From Herminiimonas sp. (GTDB lineage Bacteria; Pseudomonadota; Gammaproteobacteria; Burkholderiales; Burkholderiaceae_D), in the NCBI GenBank assembly GCA_027310305.1, contig DAIDBD010000003.1, positions 1-63,655 on the forward strand: a DNA stretch of 63,655 nt. The letters are read 5' to 3'. Below, piece by piece: positions 24,713 to 37,385 of this stretch. Position numbers and translations under genes: made by a program. Below the pieces are notes generated by a model. The model did not search any database, was not told the DNA's origin, and worked only from the letters and a program-made list of their open reading frames with translations. Each line of letters opens with the position of its first letter. Position 1 is the stretch's first letter.

Positions 24713-26743
24713 ATGAATCGGATACCCAATCAGGATTCAAACGATGCAGGCGGCATCTGGTCAAGCCCGCTTGTTGCGAAGACGGCGGACACGCCGGGTT
24801 CGCTGTTGAACGCATCGACTGTCGCAAGCCGGTTGGCAATGATTGAAAACGCGCGCCAGCGTTCGCTGCAATATGGCTTGAAGGAAGATGCGGCTCCCGA
24901 CTTCAGCCCGGTCGGAAAAAACGATCTGGCGCTGCTGGTCGAACAGAATCACGTGCTTCATGCCAATGCGCTGCCGGTGATGGAAACGCTGTTCGAGCAG
25001 ATCGTCAATACGCACAGCATGGTGGTGCTGACCGATGCCAACGGGTCGATACTGCATTCGCTCGGCGATGACGATTTCCTGGAAAAAGCCGAGCGCATCG
25101 CGATCAAGCCCGGCGTCTGCTGGTCCGAACAAAGCAAAGGCACCAATGCGATCGGCACCGCACTTGCGGAGCAGATGCCGACGCTGGTCCATGCCAGCGA
25201 GCATTATCTGCACTCGAACCATTTTCTCACCTGTTCCGCGGCGCCGATTTTTTGCCCGGAAGGCAAGATTGTCGGCGTGCTGGATGTGACCGGCGACCAT
25301 CGCAGCTTTCACAAGCACACGATGGCGCTGGTGCGGATGTCGGCGCAGATGATCGAGAACCAGCTCTTTTCGGCGGCATTCCGCACCGCGATCACGCTGC
25401 ATTTCCACAGCCGCTGCGAATTCATCGGCACGCTGATGGAAGGCATCGCATCGTTCTCGCCTTCCGGACGGTTCCTGTCGGCCAACCGCGCCGGATTGTT
25501 CCAACTGGGCTTGCCGCTATCCGCGCTGCGGTCGCATACATTCAGTTCCCTTTTCGGACAGCCGGTATCGCTGCTGTTCGATCATTACCGCAATGCTTCG
25601 CCAGCCTACCTGGATCTTTTCCTGCACAGCGGCATGCGCGTGCTGGCGCGTGCGGAACTGCGGCTGGAAAACACCGTATTCCAGAACGCCATCGCAAGCA
25701 ACGCTGCGTACAGCCAGCCATCCGACAATAGCAACCCGCAAAACCTGCCGCCCAAAAACGCGCCGGAAGGGAGTGCGTCAAGAAAGCCGTCGCGCATGTC
25801 TGGCCTGCGCTATCTCAATACCGGCGATCCGCAAATCGCCGCCGCAGTAAACAAGGTCAACAAGGTGCTGGGACGCGACATCCCGATCCTGATGATGGGA
25901 GAAACCGGCACCGGTAAAGATTTGTTTGCGCAGGCGATCCATCACGATTCTCCGGTTGCCGGCGGCCCGTTCATTGCGGTGAATTGCGCGTCGATCCCGG
26001 AGACGCTGATCGAATCCGAACTGTTCGGCTATGAAGACGGCGCATTCACCGGCGCGCGCAAGAAAGGCAGCAGCGGCAAGATTTTGCAGGCAAACGGCGG
26101 CACGCTTTTTCTGGATGAAATCGGCGACATGCCGCTCGGCCTGCAGGCGCGCCTGCTGCGCGTGCTGCAGGAACGCCTGGTCACGCCGCTGGGCAGCGCA
26201 CGCTCGATCCCGGTCAATGTCGGCCTGATCTGCGCCACCAACCGCAATCTGCGGGAACTGATCGCGCAAGGAAGATTCCGCGAAGACTTGTATTACCGCT
26301 TGAACGGTCTGGTCATCAAGCTGCCGCCGCTGCGAGAACGCACCGATCTTGAGAACGTGACTGAAAAAATTCTGGCAGCCGCATCGAACGGCGCGCGCTA
26401 TACGATCGCACCGGATGTGATGCAGCTTTTCAGGCAGCACGGCTGGCCGGGAAATTTCCGTCAACTGACGAATCTGCTGCGCATCGCGATGATCATGGCC
26501 GACGATGATCGCCAGATTCGCCGCGAGCATTTGCCGGACGATTTTCTCGACGATATCGCAGCGCCGCCGGAGGCAGATTCGGGCGGCGCAGATGAAACAT
26601 TTTCTGCCAACGAAAAACTTAACAACATGGAACTGGCGCTGATCCGTAAAACGCTGGAAGCGCATGGCGGCAATGTATCGGCGGCGGCGCGCGTGTTGGG
26701 AATATCGCGTAACAAAATTTATCGGAAGATGGAATTAAGCTAG
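24713..26743 (+). CDS. sigma-54-dependent activator (AcoR-like), likely AOR regulator
   Basis: 676 residues. An N-terminal GAF/sensor region (about 90-230, with VLTDANGSILHSLGDDDF and SKGTNAIGTAL) precedes a PAS-like or linker region to about 360. The AAA+ domain has Walker A GETGTGKD at about 396, the sigma-54 contact loop GAFTGA at about 443 and Walker B GGTLFLDEIGDM. A Fis-type HTH closes the protein (NVSAAARVLGISRNKIYRKM). The order matches AcoR-family activators that sense small organic compounds. It is divergent from the AOR operon and faces the candidate sigma-54 promoter, so an aldehyde or its precursor alcohol is the likely signal (inference). Confidence 0.92.
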   Translation: MNRIPNQDSNDAGGIWSSPLVAKTADTPGSLLNASTVASRLAMIENARQRSLQYGLKEDAAPDFSPVGKNDLALLVEQNHVLHANALPVMETLFEQIVNTHSMVVLTDANGSILHSLGDDDFLEKAERIAIKPGVCWSEQSKGTNAIGTALAEQMPTLVHASEHYLHSNHFLTCSAAPIFCPEGKIVGVLDVTGDHRSFHKHTMALVRMSAQMIENQLFSAAFRTAITLHFHSRCEFIGTLMEGIASFSPSGRFLSANRAGLFQLGLPLSALRSHTFSSLFGQPVSLLFDHYRNASPAYLDLFLHSGMRVLARAELRLENTVFQNAIASNAAYSQPSDNSNPQNLPPKNAPEGSASRKPSRMSGLRYLNTGDPQIAAAVNKVNKVLGRDIPILMMGETGTGKDLFAQAIHHDSPVAGGPFIAVNCASIPETLIESELFGYEDGAFTGARKKGSSGKILQANGGTLFLDEIGDMPLGLQARLLRVLQERLVTPLGSARSIPVNVGLICATNRNLRELIAQGRFREDLYYRLNGLVIKLPPLRERTDLENVTEKILAAASNGARYTIAPDVMQLFRQHGWPGNFRQLTNLLRIAMIMADDDRQIRREHLPDDFLDDIAAPPEADSGGADETFSANEKLNNMELALIRKTLEAHGGNVSAAARVLGISRNKIYRKMELS

Positions 26744-26750
26744 CAAGCGG

Positions 26751-26962
26751 TTGCACAGAGGTCAGTAATTTAAACGACACATGCGGCGCAATACGCTTCG
26801 CTATTGTCGCCCTACCAGGCTTCCGCTGGTCGTCCCGAAAAGGGACTTCCGCTGGTCGTATTTGGTAGTAGGGCGTCAATAAGCGCAGCGCATTGCGCCG
26901 CATGCCTTCCTGCTCGAAGGGGACATCACTACTGTCGCTTTAAATACTGACTCCTGAGTAAA
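26751..26962. repeat. MITE-like element, copy 2 (long form)
   Basis: About 212 bp, with inverted ends (left TTGCACAGAGGTCAGTA; right complement TTTACTCAGGAGTCAGTA, continuing through TTTAAA). The interior is a long imperfect palindrome: GCGGCGCAATACGCTTCGC near the left returns inverted as GCGCATTGCGCCGC near 26890-26903. It has the same orientation as copy 1. It fills the gap between the convergent activator and hrpA. No transposase is encoded. Confidence 0.85.
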
Positions 26963-27003
26963 TCTTCAATCTGGAACCCGTTCGCACTGTACCGGCGACA
27001 GCA

Positions 27004-30966
<3,963 letters not shown>

Positions 30967-31016
30967 GGCGGAGCGAATTATAGAACTCATTTCAGCAGTC
31001 GGTTTATGTCCCAGTA

Positions 31017-31247
31017 AGAACTCATTTCATCAATAGGTGTGTGGATGAGCGGTGTCTTGGGGGATGCAGCGCTAGGCGGTGCAGCAGGGAATTCGGGCAG
31101 CATACTGCCCGCCTGCGCAACGGTTCTCGCTTGCAAGCGAGAATTCCTCGCCTTTCGCAAAGGGTGGTTCCCTTTGCGAGCGGCGCAACAACGCGCTGCG
31201 CCGCCCAGATCCCGTTCGCACATATAACTATTGATGAAATGAGTTCT
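31017..31247. repeat. MITE-like element between hrpA and argA
   Basis: A 231-bp segment bounded by a perfect 20-bp inverted repeat: AGAACTCATTTCATCAATAG at 31017-31036 and its complement at 31228-31247. The interior holds smaller hairpins (GGGCAGCATACTGCCC; CTTTCGCAAAGGG with CCCTTTGCGAG). A third partial copy of the end (TAGAACTCATTTCA, 30981-30994) overlaps the upstream edge of hrpA. No transposase is encoded. Confidence 0.85.
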
Positions 31248-31261
31248 ATATAATGCGCATC

Positions 31262-32572
31262 ATGGAAAACCCCATTCAATTCGTCCAGTGGCTGCGCTCG
31301 GTCGCGCCTTACATTCATGCCTTCCGGGGTAAGACTTTCGTCGTCGCCTTCCCCGGCGAACTGGTGATGGCAGGCGCATTGCCGGTGCTGGCGCAGGATC
31401 TGTCGCTGCTGCATGCGCTCGGCATCAAGGTTGTCATCGTGCACGGCTCGCGTCCGCAAGTCGAAGAGCAACTGGCATTGCGTAATGTCGAGACCCATTT
31501 TCACAACGGCTTGCGCATCACCGACGCGGCCGCGCTGGAATGCGCGAAGGAAGCCGCCGGCGAACTGCGCCTCGACATTGAAGCCGCATTCAGCCAGGGA
31601 TTGCCGAATACGCCGATGGCGCATGCCGCGATCCGCATCATTTCGGGCAACTTCGTCATTGCACGGCCGATGGGCATCATCGATGGCATCGATCTGGAGC
31701 TGACCGGCGTCACCCGCAAGATTGCCTATGAAACAATTCATCCGATTTTGAATGCAGGCGGCCTGGTGCTGCTGTCGCCGCTCGGATTTTCGCCGACCGG
31801 CGAAATCTTCAATCTGACGATGGAAGATGTCGCCGTGTCCGCAGCGATCGCGCTGCGCGCCGACAAACTGATCTTCATTACCGAAACGCCGATGATGACC
31901 GATGCGGCGGGCACTGAAATACACGAGTTGTCGGCGCATCAGGCCAGGGCGACGCTGAACGAAGGTTGCCTGCCGGCCGATTCCACGTTTTATTTGCAGC
32001 ATGCGATGAAGGCATGCAGCGGCGGCGTGCCGCGCGCGCATATCGTCCCGTTTGCGACGGATGGCTCGGCGCTGCTCGAACTATTCACGCATGATGGCGT
32101 CGGTACCATGATCTCGTCGCAAAATCTGGAAAGCCTGCGCGAAGCGACGATCGAGGATGTCGGCGGCATTCTGAAACTGATCGAGCCGCTGGAAGCCGAC
32201 GGCACGCTGGTCAAGCGCGGCCGCGAATTGATTGAACGCGAAATAGATTATTTTTCGGTGATCGAACATGACGGCGTCATTTTCGGTTGTGCTGCGCTCT
32301 ACCCGTTCCCGGCGGAAAAAATGGCGGAGATGGCGTGCCTGACCGTCAATCCCGAAGTGCAGGCGCAAGGCGATGGCGAACGTCTGCTGAAGCATATGGA
32401 AATTCGCGCACGCGCCGCCGGCTTCAGCCAGTTATTCGTATTGACCACACGTACCGCGCATTGGTTCTTGAAGCGCGGTTTCGTTGCCGCAACGATCGAT
32501 GATCTGCCGAAAGACCGCCAGCACATGTACAACTGGCAGCGGAAATCGATGGTATTCATCAAGAATTTATAA
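31262..32572 (+). CDS. argA: N-acetylglutamate synthase
   Basis: 436 residues from the ATG at 31262 (MENPIQFVQWLRSVAPYIHAF, the family start); an in-frame ATG at 31253 lies inside a TATAAT box. First step of arginine biosynthesis. The N-terminal amino-acid-kinase-like domain (VVIVHGSRPQVEEQL, GLRITDAAALECAKEAAG) binds arginine. The C-terminal GNAT domain (about 290-436; CLTVNPEVQAQGDGERLLKHME with the acetyl-CoA loop) does the transfer. There is no recognisable ribosome site; the MITE-like element ends only 14 bases upstream. A TATAAT at 31249-31254 raises the possibility of a very short leader. Confidence 0.93.
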   Translation: MENPIQFVQWLRSVAPYIHAFRGKTFVVAFPGELVMAGALPVLAQDLSLLHALGIKVVIVHGSRPQVEEQLALRNVETHFHNGLRITDAAALECAKEAAGELRLDIEAAFSQGLPNTPMAHAAIRIISGNFVIARPMGIIDGIDLELTGVTRKIAYETIHPILNAGGLVLLSPLGFSPTGEIFNLTMEDVAVSAAIALRADKLIFITETPMMTDAAGTEIHELSAHQARATLNEGCLPADSTFYLQHAMKACSGGVPRAHIVPFATDGSALLELFTHDGVGTMISSQNLESLREATIEDVGGILKLIEPLEADGTLVKRGRELIEREIDYFSVIEHDGVIFGCAALYPFPAEKMAEMACLTVNPEVQAQGDGERLLKHMEIRARAAGFSQLFVLTTRTAHWFLKRGFVAATIDDLPKDRQHMYNWQRKSMVFIKNL

Positions 32573-32635
32573 CGCATCGCCACACTTGCCGATTTTTGGC
32601 CGCAAGACAACAACGCACACCTTTGGAGAATGAAC

Positions 32636-32908
32636 ATGGCCCGCATGGTCCACTGCATCAAATTGAACAAGGAAGCCGAAGGGCTCGATTTCCCGCCTTA
32701 TCCCGGCGAGCTCGGCAAGAGAATCTGGGAAAGCGTATCGAAGGAAGCATGGGCCGGATGGCTCAAGCATCAAACCATGCTGGTCAACGAAAACCGGCTC
32801 AACCTGGCCGATGCGCGCGCTCGCAAATATCTGGCGACGCAGATGGAAAAGCATTTCTTCGGCGAAGGCGCGGATGCGGCGCAAGGCTACGTGCCGCCGT
32901 CGGAATGA
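32636..32908 (+). CDS. yggX: Fe(II)-trafficking/oxidative damage protection protein
   Basis: 90 residues from the ATG at 32636 with GGAG at 32625-32628; an ATG at 32630 is less well spaced. Family signature [18 protein letters not shown] begins at residue 4 with the conserved cysteine, and [16 protein letters not shown] follows. Small cytoplasmic protein linked to iron-sulfur cluster protection. It follows argA by 63 bases in the same direction. Confidence 0.95.
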   Translation: MARMVHCIKLNKEAEGLDFPPYPGELGKRIWESVSKEAWAGWLKHQTMLVNENRLNLADARARKYLATQMEKHFFGEGADAAQGYVPPSE

Positions 32909-32989
32909 CGTTTTCCGCCTGCAAAAAAGCCGCCGCAGCTTGGCCGACCGAATCCGAGTAAGTGCCTCTCCTCTTCGAGACAGGCCGGT

Positions 32990-33448
32990 TCAGGTCATTT
33001 TTGGCGGCCAGTTATGTGTTTCGGATTGACACTGGCGGCACCATGCGTACAGTGCGTCGTACATGACCATGCCGTGCGTGAGCATCTCTTGGTCGTCCGT
33101 AAAGACGGCGGATAAGCCGAGCGATATCGCGTACAAGCCGGGCGACTGCGGCGTCAGGTCCAGCCGGGAAGTGTCCGCCCCACGGACAATTTTCGCGAGC
33201 TGCTGTAGAGCCGAGTTTTGTTCGAGGTTGTACTTCTTCAGAAATGCATCGAAGCTGCACAGTTCCCCGACGTGCGAAAGCTCGACGTCCGGGATGTCGT
33301 AAGGGGTCGCGCCGGTTTCGGCGGCCACCGCCCGCACTTCCCTGGCCGGCACATAGAGAAACTCGGGTTCCTTGTCGATGAACCTGGCAATCAGCCACGG
33401 GCATGCTATGCGGTCAATTTTGGGCCGCTCTCGCGTTATCCATTTCAT
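32990..33448 (-). CDS. ChrB C-terminal-domain protein
   Basis: 152 residues from the ATG at 33448, with AGGAG at the right distance. The sequence KIDRIACPWLIARFIDKEPEFLYV matches the chromate-resistance ChrB C-terminal domain. The same domain forms the C-terminal half of the full ChrB at 34634 (RLWVDRVASAWLIQRFIDREPTFLWL), so the operon carries the domain twice. It is 16 bases after chrA. Its biochemical role is not established; a sensing or redox function in chromate resistance is inferred. Confidence 0.87.
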   Translation of the reverse strand: MKWITRERPKIDRIACPWLIARFIDKEPEFLYVPAREVRAVAAETGATPYDIPDVELSHVGELCSFDAFLKKYNLEQNSALQQLAKIVRGADTSRLDLTPQSPGLYAISLGLSAVFTDDQEMLTHGMVMYDALYAWCRQCQSETHNWPPKMT

Positions 33449-33464
33449 GATTTGCTCCTTTCCT

Positions 33465-34637
33465 TTATGGGTGCAGCAATGGATATAAAACAAGGCCGAT
33501 CAAGGCTGCGACCGCGACGATGACCGGTTCCTGCAGCTTCTTGAATTTCCACAGCAAAGCGATGGTCGCCAAGGCGATAACCACCGTCGGAATGTCGATG
33601 ATCGAGCGCTTGGCGATCACGATGACGGACCCGGTAATTGCCCCGATGGCAGCGGCCGTAATGCCATCGACAAAAGCGATGACGCCGGGCAGCTTCCCGT
33701 ATTTCTTGAAGTATGGCGCCGGGATGATGGTGAATAGATAGCACGGGATAAACGTCGCCAGCGCAGCGACGGTCGCACCGGACATCCCGGCGACCAGATA
33801 GCCGATGAACCCGACCGTAATGACGACTGGTCCCGGCGTAATCATGGCGACCGCCACCGCATCGACAAACTGTTTGTCGGTCAACCAGTGATATTCGGTT
33901 ACGACGCCGCCATACAGGAAGGGCACGATTGCCAATCCGGAACCGAATACGAATGCGCCGGCTTTGGCAAAGAAAATGCCAATCTGCGTCAGCAGCGATA
34001 CGTCTAGGTTCCCGATGATGCTGCCGGCCATGGAAATCTGCGGCAGCACCACTGCGTTAAGGCTGCTTTTGCTCAGCCACTTGGGCGGCGCGCGCAGCAG
34101 CCATACCAGCACGCCGGCCGCAATGAACAGCCATGCGACCTCGGATTCCGTTATCACCGTCACTGCAGCCAGCAGCAAATAGATGGCCCACAAAAGCTTG
34201 TCTTTGCCGACGCTCTTTTGAGTCAGTTTTTTCGCGCTCATGGCGATGATGCCGATCACTGCAGCGCCTACGCCGTAGAACACCGCTTGCATCCACGACA
34301 GGCCACCGAACCGCACGTAAGTCCAGCCGAGGACAACGACCATCAGGAACGACGGGATAACAAAAGCCAGGCCGGCGAGCGTGGCCCCCGGAATCCGGTA
34401 ATGAACGTAACCCATGTAGATGCCGAGCTGGGCCGCCAACGGGCCGGGAGCGAGTTGGGCTAGCGCCAGGCCTTCCTTGTAATCCTCCTGGCTGATCCAC
34501 TTGCGTTGTTCAACCAGGTCGCGTTGCATGTAGCCGACCAGGGCCACCGGTCCGCCAAAGCCGAGCGTGCCCAACCGCAGCATGTACAGAACCATCTGCC
34601 AAATGGTGTATCGAGGGGAAGATGCGGCGTCATTCAT
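33465..34637 (-). CDS. chrA: chromate efflux transporter ChrA
   Basis: 390 residues, a two-domain CHR transporter. Two homologous membrane modules of about 190 residues each carry the CHR hallmarks: TLGFGGPVALVGYMQRDLVE and QLAPGPLAAQLGIYMGY in the first, FVFGSGLAIVPFLYGG and TPGPVVITVGFIGYLVAG in the second. It exports chromate from the cytoplasm. The start overlaps the chrB stop (ATGA), so the two are translationally coupled. Confidence 0.95.
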   Translation of the reverse strand: MNDAASSPRYTIWQMVLYMLRLGTLGFGGPVALVGYMQRDLVEQRKWISQEDYKEGLALAQLAPGPLAAQLGIYMGYVHYRIPGATLAGLAFVIPSFLMVVVLGWTYVRFGGLSWMQAVFYGVGAAVIGIIAMSAKKLTQKSVGKDKLLWAIYLLLAAVTVITESEVAWLFIAAGVLVWLLRAPPKWLSKSSLNAVVLPQISMAGSIIGNLDVSLLTQIGIFFAKAGAFVFGSGLAIVPFLYGGVVTEYHWLTDKQFVDAVAVAMITPGPVVITVGFIGYLVAGMSGATVAALATFIPCYLFTIIPAPYFKKYGKLPGVIAFVDGITAAAIGAITGSVIVIAKRSIIDIPTVVIALATIALLWKFKKLQEPVIVAVAALIGLVLYPLLHP

Positions 34638-35599
34638 ACGGCTCCCTCTTTATTGAAATGTGCATGGAGCGAGTCGAGAATACTGCCGATTTCGGCCAGC
34701 AGCATGTCGTCGTCGTTCAGCCGAGACTTGGCGCCGGACAGGATGGCCTCGAAGCCGGCAGCTTCCGGGCTCGAGGTCCCTCCGACATCCAGCGCATGAA
34801 CCAGCGCGGCCAGCTTGGCCAGCCCCGGGTCTGCTTCGAGCCCAAAACTCGCCAGCAGCACCTCGAAAGTGACCTTGTCGCCAATATGCGTGAATGCTGC
34901 CTGGTCGAAGTCGAATCCCAACGCATCTTTCGGGCAATCGGCCGGACTATCGAGCCACAGGAATGTCGGTTCCCGGTCGATGAAACGTTGAATCAGCCAG
35001 GCACTGGCGACCCGGTCAACCCACAGGCGGCGGCGCGTTGCCCAGGTTCGGCCTTGATAGTCGCCAATGTCCAGTCGCGGTATCGGACGCTCTTCCGCAT
35101 GCGGCTCGCCCGGTGAAAGTACGCCATTGGCAGCCTCCTCGAAATCCGACCAGGAAGCCTGGGCAGCGATAGACGACTCATTGGCAAAGAAATCGATGCG
35201 CTGGAGGGTTTCCAGTTCCTTGCGCAGGCGTTTGACAGATTTTGCGACCTCAACGGGGGTTTGTTGGGTAGCCAAAACTTTTTTGGCTTGGCTAACGCGA
35301 CTGGAGAACTCGGCGTACTCCGCAGAGCGGTCAAAGAGGGACACGAACGCCGTTTGGTCTTCGGGAGTGCGCGCGGTCACACCGACAACCCACGCCTGAC
35401 CACCTTCGTTGTTCGTCTGTTCCGCCAGTTCCGCCAGACTTGCCTCGTGCCCGTTTGCCTTTGGCAAGAGATAAGCGCCGTCTCGAAGAGGCACACAGCC
35501 GAGCGCCTTGATGGCACGCCAAAGGCGCATTCTCGGGGTGGTTCCGGCTGACGGAAGGCTGGCAATCAGAAGCAGCCATTCGCTGATTTTCATATTCAT
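34634..35599 (-). CDS. chrB: chromate-sensing regulator ChrB
   Basis: 321 residues from the ATG at 35599; an ATG at 35593 (MKISEWLLLI) is the alternative. The N-terminal part carries the ChrB regulator domain (WLLLIASLPSAGTTPRMRLWRAIKALGC, then LRDGAYLLP). The C-terminal half is the ChrB C-terminal domain also found alone at 32990. In characterised systems ChrB represses chrBA and is relieved by chromate. A perfect dyad covers its start region, consistent with autoregulation. Confidence 0.92.
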   Translation of the reverse strand: MNMKISEWLLLIASLPSAGTTPRMRLWRAIKALGCVPLRDGAYLLPKANGHEASLAELAEQTNNEGGQAWVVGVTARTPEDQTAFVSLFDRSAEYAEFSSRVSQAKKVLATQQTPVEVAKSVKRLRKELETLQRIDFFANESSIAAQASWSDFEEAANGVLSPGEPHAEERPIPRLDIGDYQGRTWATRRRLWVDRVASAWLIQRFIDREPTFLWLDSPADCPKDALGFDFDQAAFTHIGDKVTFEVLLASFGLEADPGLAKLAALVHALDVGGTSSPEAAGFEAILSGAKSRLNDDDMLLAEIGSILDSLHAHFNKEGAV

Positions 35600-35616
35600 G
35601 TAGATTAGTCTACATG
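35597..35616. promoter_or_regulatory. perfect dyad at the chrB start, likely ChrB operator
   Basis: CATGTAGA-TTAG-TCTACATG: 8-bp arms with a 4-base centre, the ATG at 35599 lying inside the left arm. Its position over the chrB start and promoter-proximal region suits a self-repressing operator. If translation starts at 35593 the dyad is fully upstream. Confidence 0.6.
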
Positions 35617-35687
35617 CTGTAATGATATTTACAAGAAAATTATGCTATGCGCTTCTACCTTGCCAATTTGATTTCAAAAAATTGCTC

Positions 35688-36047
35688 TTAATGAGCCTTT
35701 TGCATGGCTGGTGCAGCGGCGGTTCGTTCTGCGCCATACGTCTTGGTTAAATAGTCCACCATCGCCGGCACATCCTCGTCAGGGAACTGCGCGCCGAATG
35801 GCTTCTTCATTTTCTTGACCGTGGCGTCCCAGTAAGCGCGCGGCGAGGTCGGCGGCTGCGTTCCTACATACTGCGCCGTGTGACAAGTCATGCAATTGCG
35901 CAGCACAAGCTGGTACCCGGGCAATTCGCTAGGTCGATACGCGGCGGTTTCCGGTGGTAACTGCACGTCGAGCGCCATCGCACCTGTTGCAAGAAACGTC
36001 ATGCAGGTAAGCGAAAGGCTGCCGATGATTTTTTTATGAATCGTCAT
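35688..36047 (-). CDS. monohaem cytochrome c, SorB-like
   Basis: 119 residues. Cleavable signal peptide (KKIIGSLSLTCMTFLATGAMA). One haem site, CMTCH, at 52-56, and a possible distal Met in KKMKKPFG. It starts 12 bases after the sulfite-dehydrogenase-like gene, so it most likely takes electrons from it in the periplasm, as SorB does from SorA. Confidence 0.87.
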   Translation of the reverse strand: MTIHKKIIGSLSLTCMTFLATGAMALDVQLPPETAAYRPSELPGYQLVLRNCMTCHTAQYVGTQPPTSPRAYWDATVKKMKKPFGAQFPDEDVPAMVDYLTKTYGAERTAAAPAMQKAH

Positions 36048-36059
36048 GTCGGATCTCCC

Positions 36060-37313
36060 TTAAGCTACGACGACACGCGTCGATTCGACCACGTTGCGCA
36101 TGTAGCCCATCGGGTTCCATAAAGCGGTCATGGGCTGGCTCTGCCCTATGCGGTTGACCGCGCGCACCTTGAGATCGTAGCTGCCTTTTTTCGTTGGCGT
36201 GAACGCGACGCTCCACTCCCTGAAAGAGTACCGGCCCAAATCCTTGCCCAGTCGTGCTGCCTGCCATGTTTTCCCGCCGTCCGGCGAGAACGCCACTTCC
36301 GTAATGCCATAGCCGCCGTCGAATGCGATGCCGTGCACCACGGTTTCCCGCCCCGCCTTGATCTGCATGCCGTCGGTCAGGCTGGTCACGAACGAGCGCA
36401 CGTTGAAACGGTTGATCGGCACCGTCTTCGCAGGCGAGGTGCCCGGCTCGATGCAAGCGCAGCTGTTATCCGGAATCCGGTACGCGGTGCTCATCCAGAA
36501 TCCGTCGAATACCTTGTCGGTGACCGTGATATCCGCTACATGCTTGACCCAGTAAGTGCCGTAAAAGCCGGGCACGATCAGCCGCACCGGGTAGCCGTTC
36601 AACAGCGGCAGATCGGCCCCGTTCATTTGCCATGCCAGCATTACCTCGCCATCGAGCGCATGATCGATGTTGAGCGCCTTGACGAAGTCGGGGCCGTCGC
36701 CGACCGGCGGCTTGTCAAGGCCGTTGAACGACACCTGAACCGATCCCGCCTTGACGCCGGCTTTTTCCAGGACCTTTTTCAGCGGCACGCCGGTCCAGCG
36801 CGCATTGCCCATTGCGCCGTTGGAAAGTTGGCCGCCGTTGGCGCGCGGTGTGAAAAGTCCGCGGCTGTTTCCGGAGCATTGATTGACCGCGACGAGTTCC
36901 GTCGCGTCCGCCATTTGCTTCAGTTCTCCAAGCGACAATTCGAGTGGCGTGCTGACATTGCCGCCGATGCGCAAGCGATAAGCCTGCGCATCGATCGACG
37001 TTGGAATACCGCTCCAGTGATAGCGAACGAAGAATGCATCGTTCGGCGTCAGGACGCTTTCGTTATAGACACTGAACGGCGTTTCGAGTTGAGGCGGACG
37101 ACTGGTCAGCACAATCAGAGGCCGCTTCTGCGGGTAGGCGACCAATTCCCGTTCGCCATTGGCAAACGGCAATGTCGTCCGGAAAGCCTCGGCGGCAAAA
37201 ACCTGGAGCGCGGTACTGCTGATCGCCGATGCCGCGCCAAGTGTGCCAGCCTGTCTGAGAAAAGTGCGCCTTTGCAACGATTTCGATGTTAACGCTTGCG
37301 GCTTCTTCATCAT
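36060..37313 (-). CDS. SorA-like periplasmic sulfite:cytochrome c oxidoreductase, Mo subunit
   Basis: 417 residues. Twin-arginine signal (RRTFLRQAG at 15-23) followed by a sulfite-oxidase-type molybdopterin domain. Cys146 in VNQCSGNSRG is the expected Mo ligand, and PVRLIVPGFYGTYWVKHV is a conserved pterin-binding block. A Mo-cofactor dimerisation domain is at the C terminus (about 310-417). Converts sulfite to sulfate in SorAB enzymes; the following cytochrome supports that. A methionine-sulfoxide or other oxidised-substrate role cannot be excluded. It is the fifth gene of the ECF sigma operon. Confidence 0.88.
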   Translation of the reverse strand: MMKKPQALTSKSLQRRTFLRQAGTLGAASAISSTALQVFAAEAFRTTLPFANGERELVAYPQKRPLIVLTSRPPQLETPFSVYNESVLTPNDAFFVRYHWSGIPTSIDAQAYRLRIGGNVSTPLELSLGELKQMADATELVAVNQCSGNSRGLFTPRANGGQLSNGAMGNARWTGVPLKKVLEKAGVKAGSVQVSFNGLDKPPVGDGPDFVKALNIDHALDGEVMLAWQMNGADLPLLNGYPVRLIVPGFYGTYWVKHVADITVTDKVFDGFWMSTAYRIPDNSCACIEPGTSPAKTVPINRFNVRSFVTSLTDGMQIKAGRETVVHGIAFDGGYGITEVAFSPDGGKTWQAARLGKDLGRYSFREWSVAFTPTKKGSYDLKVRAVNRIGQSQPMTALWNPMGYMRNVVESTRVVVA

Positions 37314-37385
37314 GTCGTCTCCATTGCCGTGTTGTTAGTTCCGAGTGCGACCGGTCATTTGAAATTCAATTCAACCGTATTCTTT

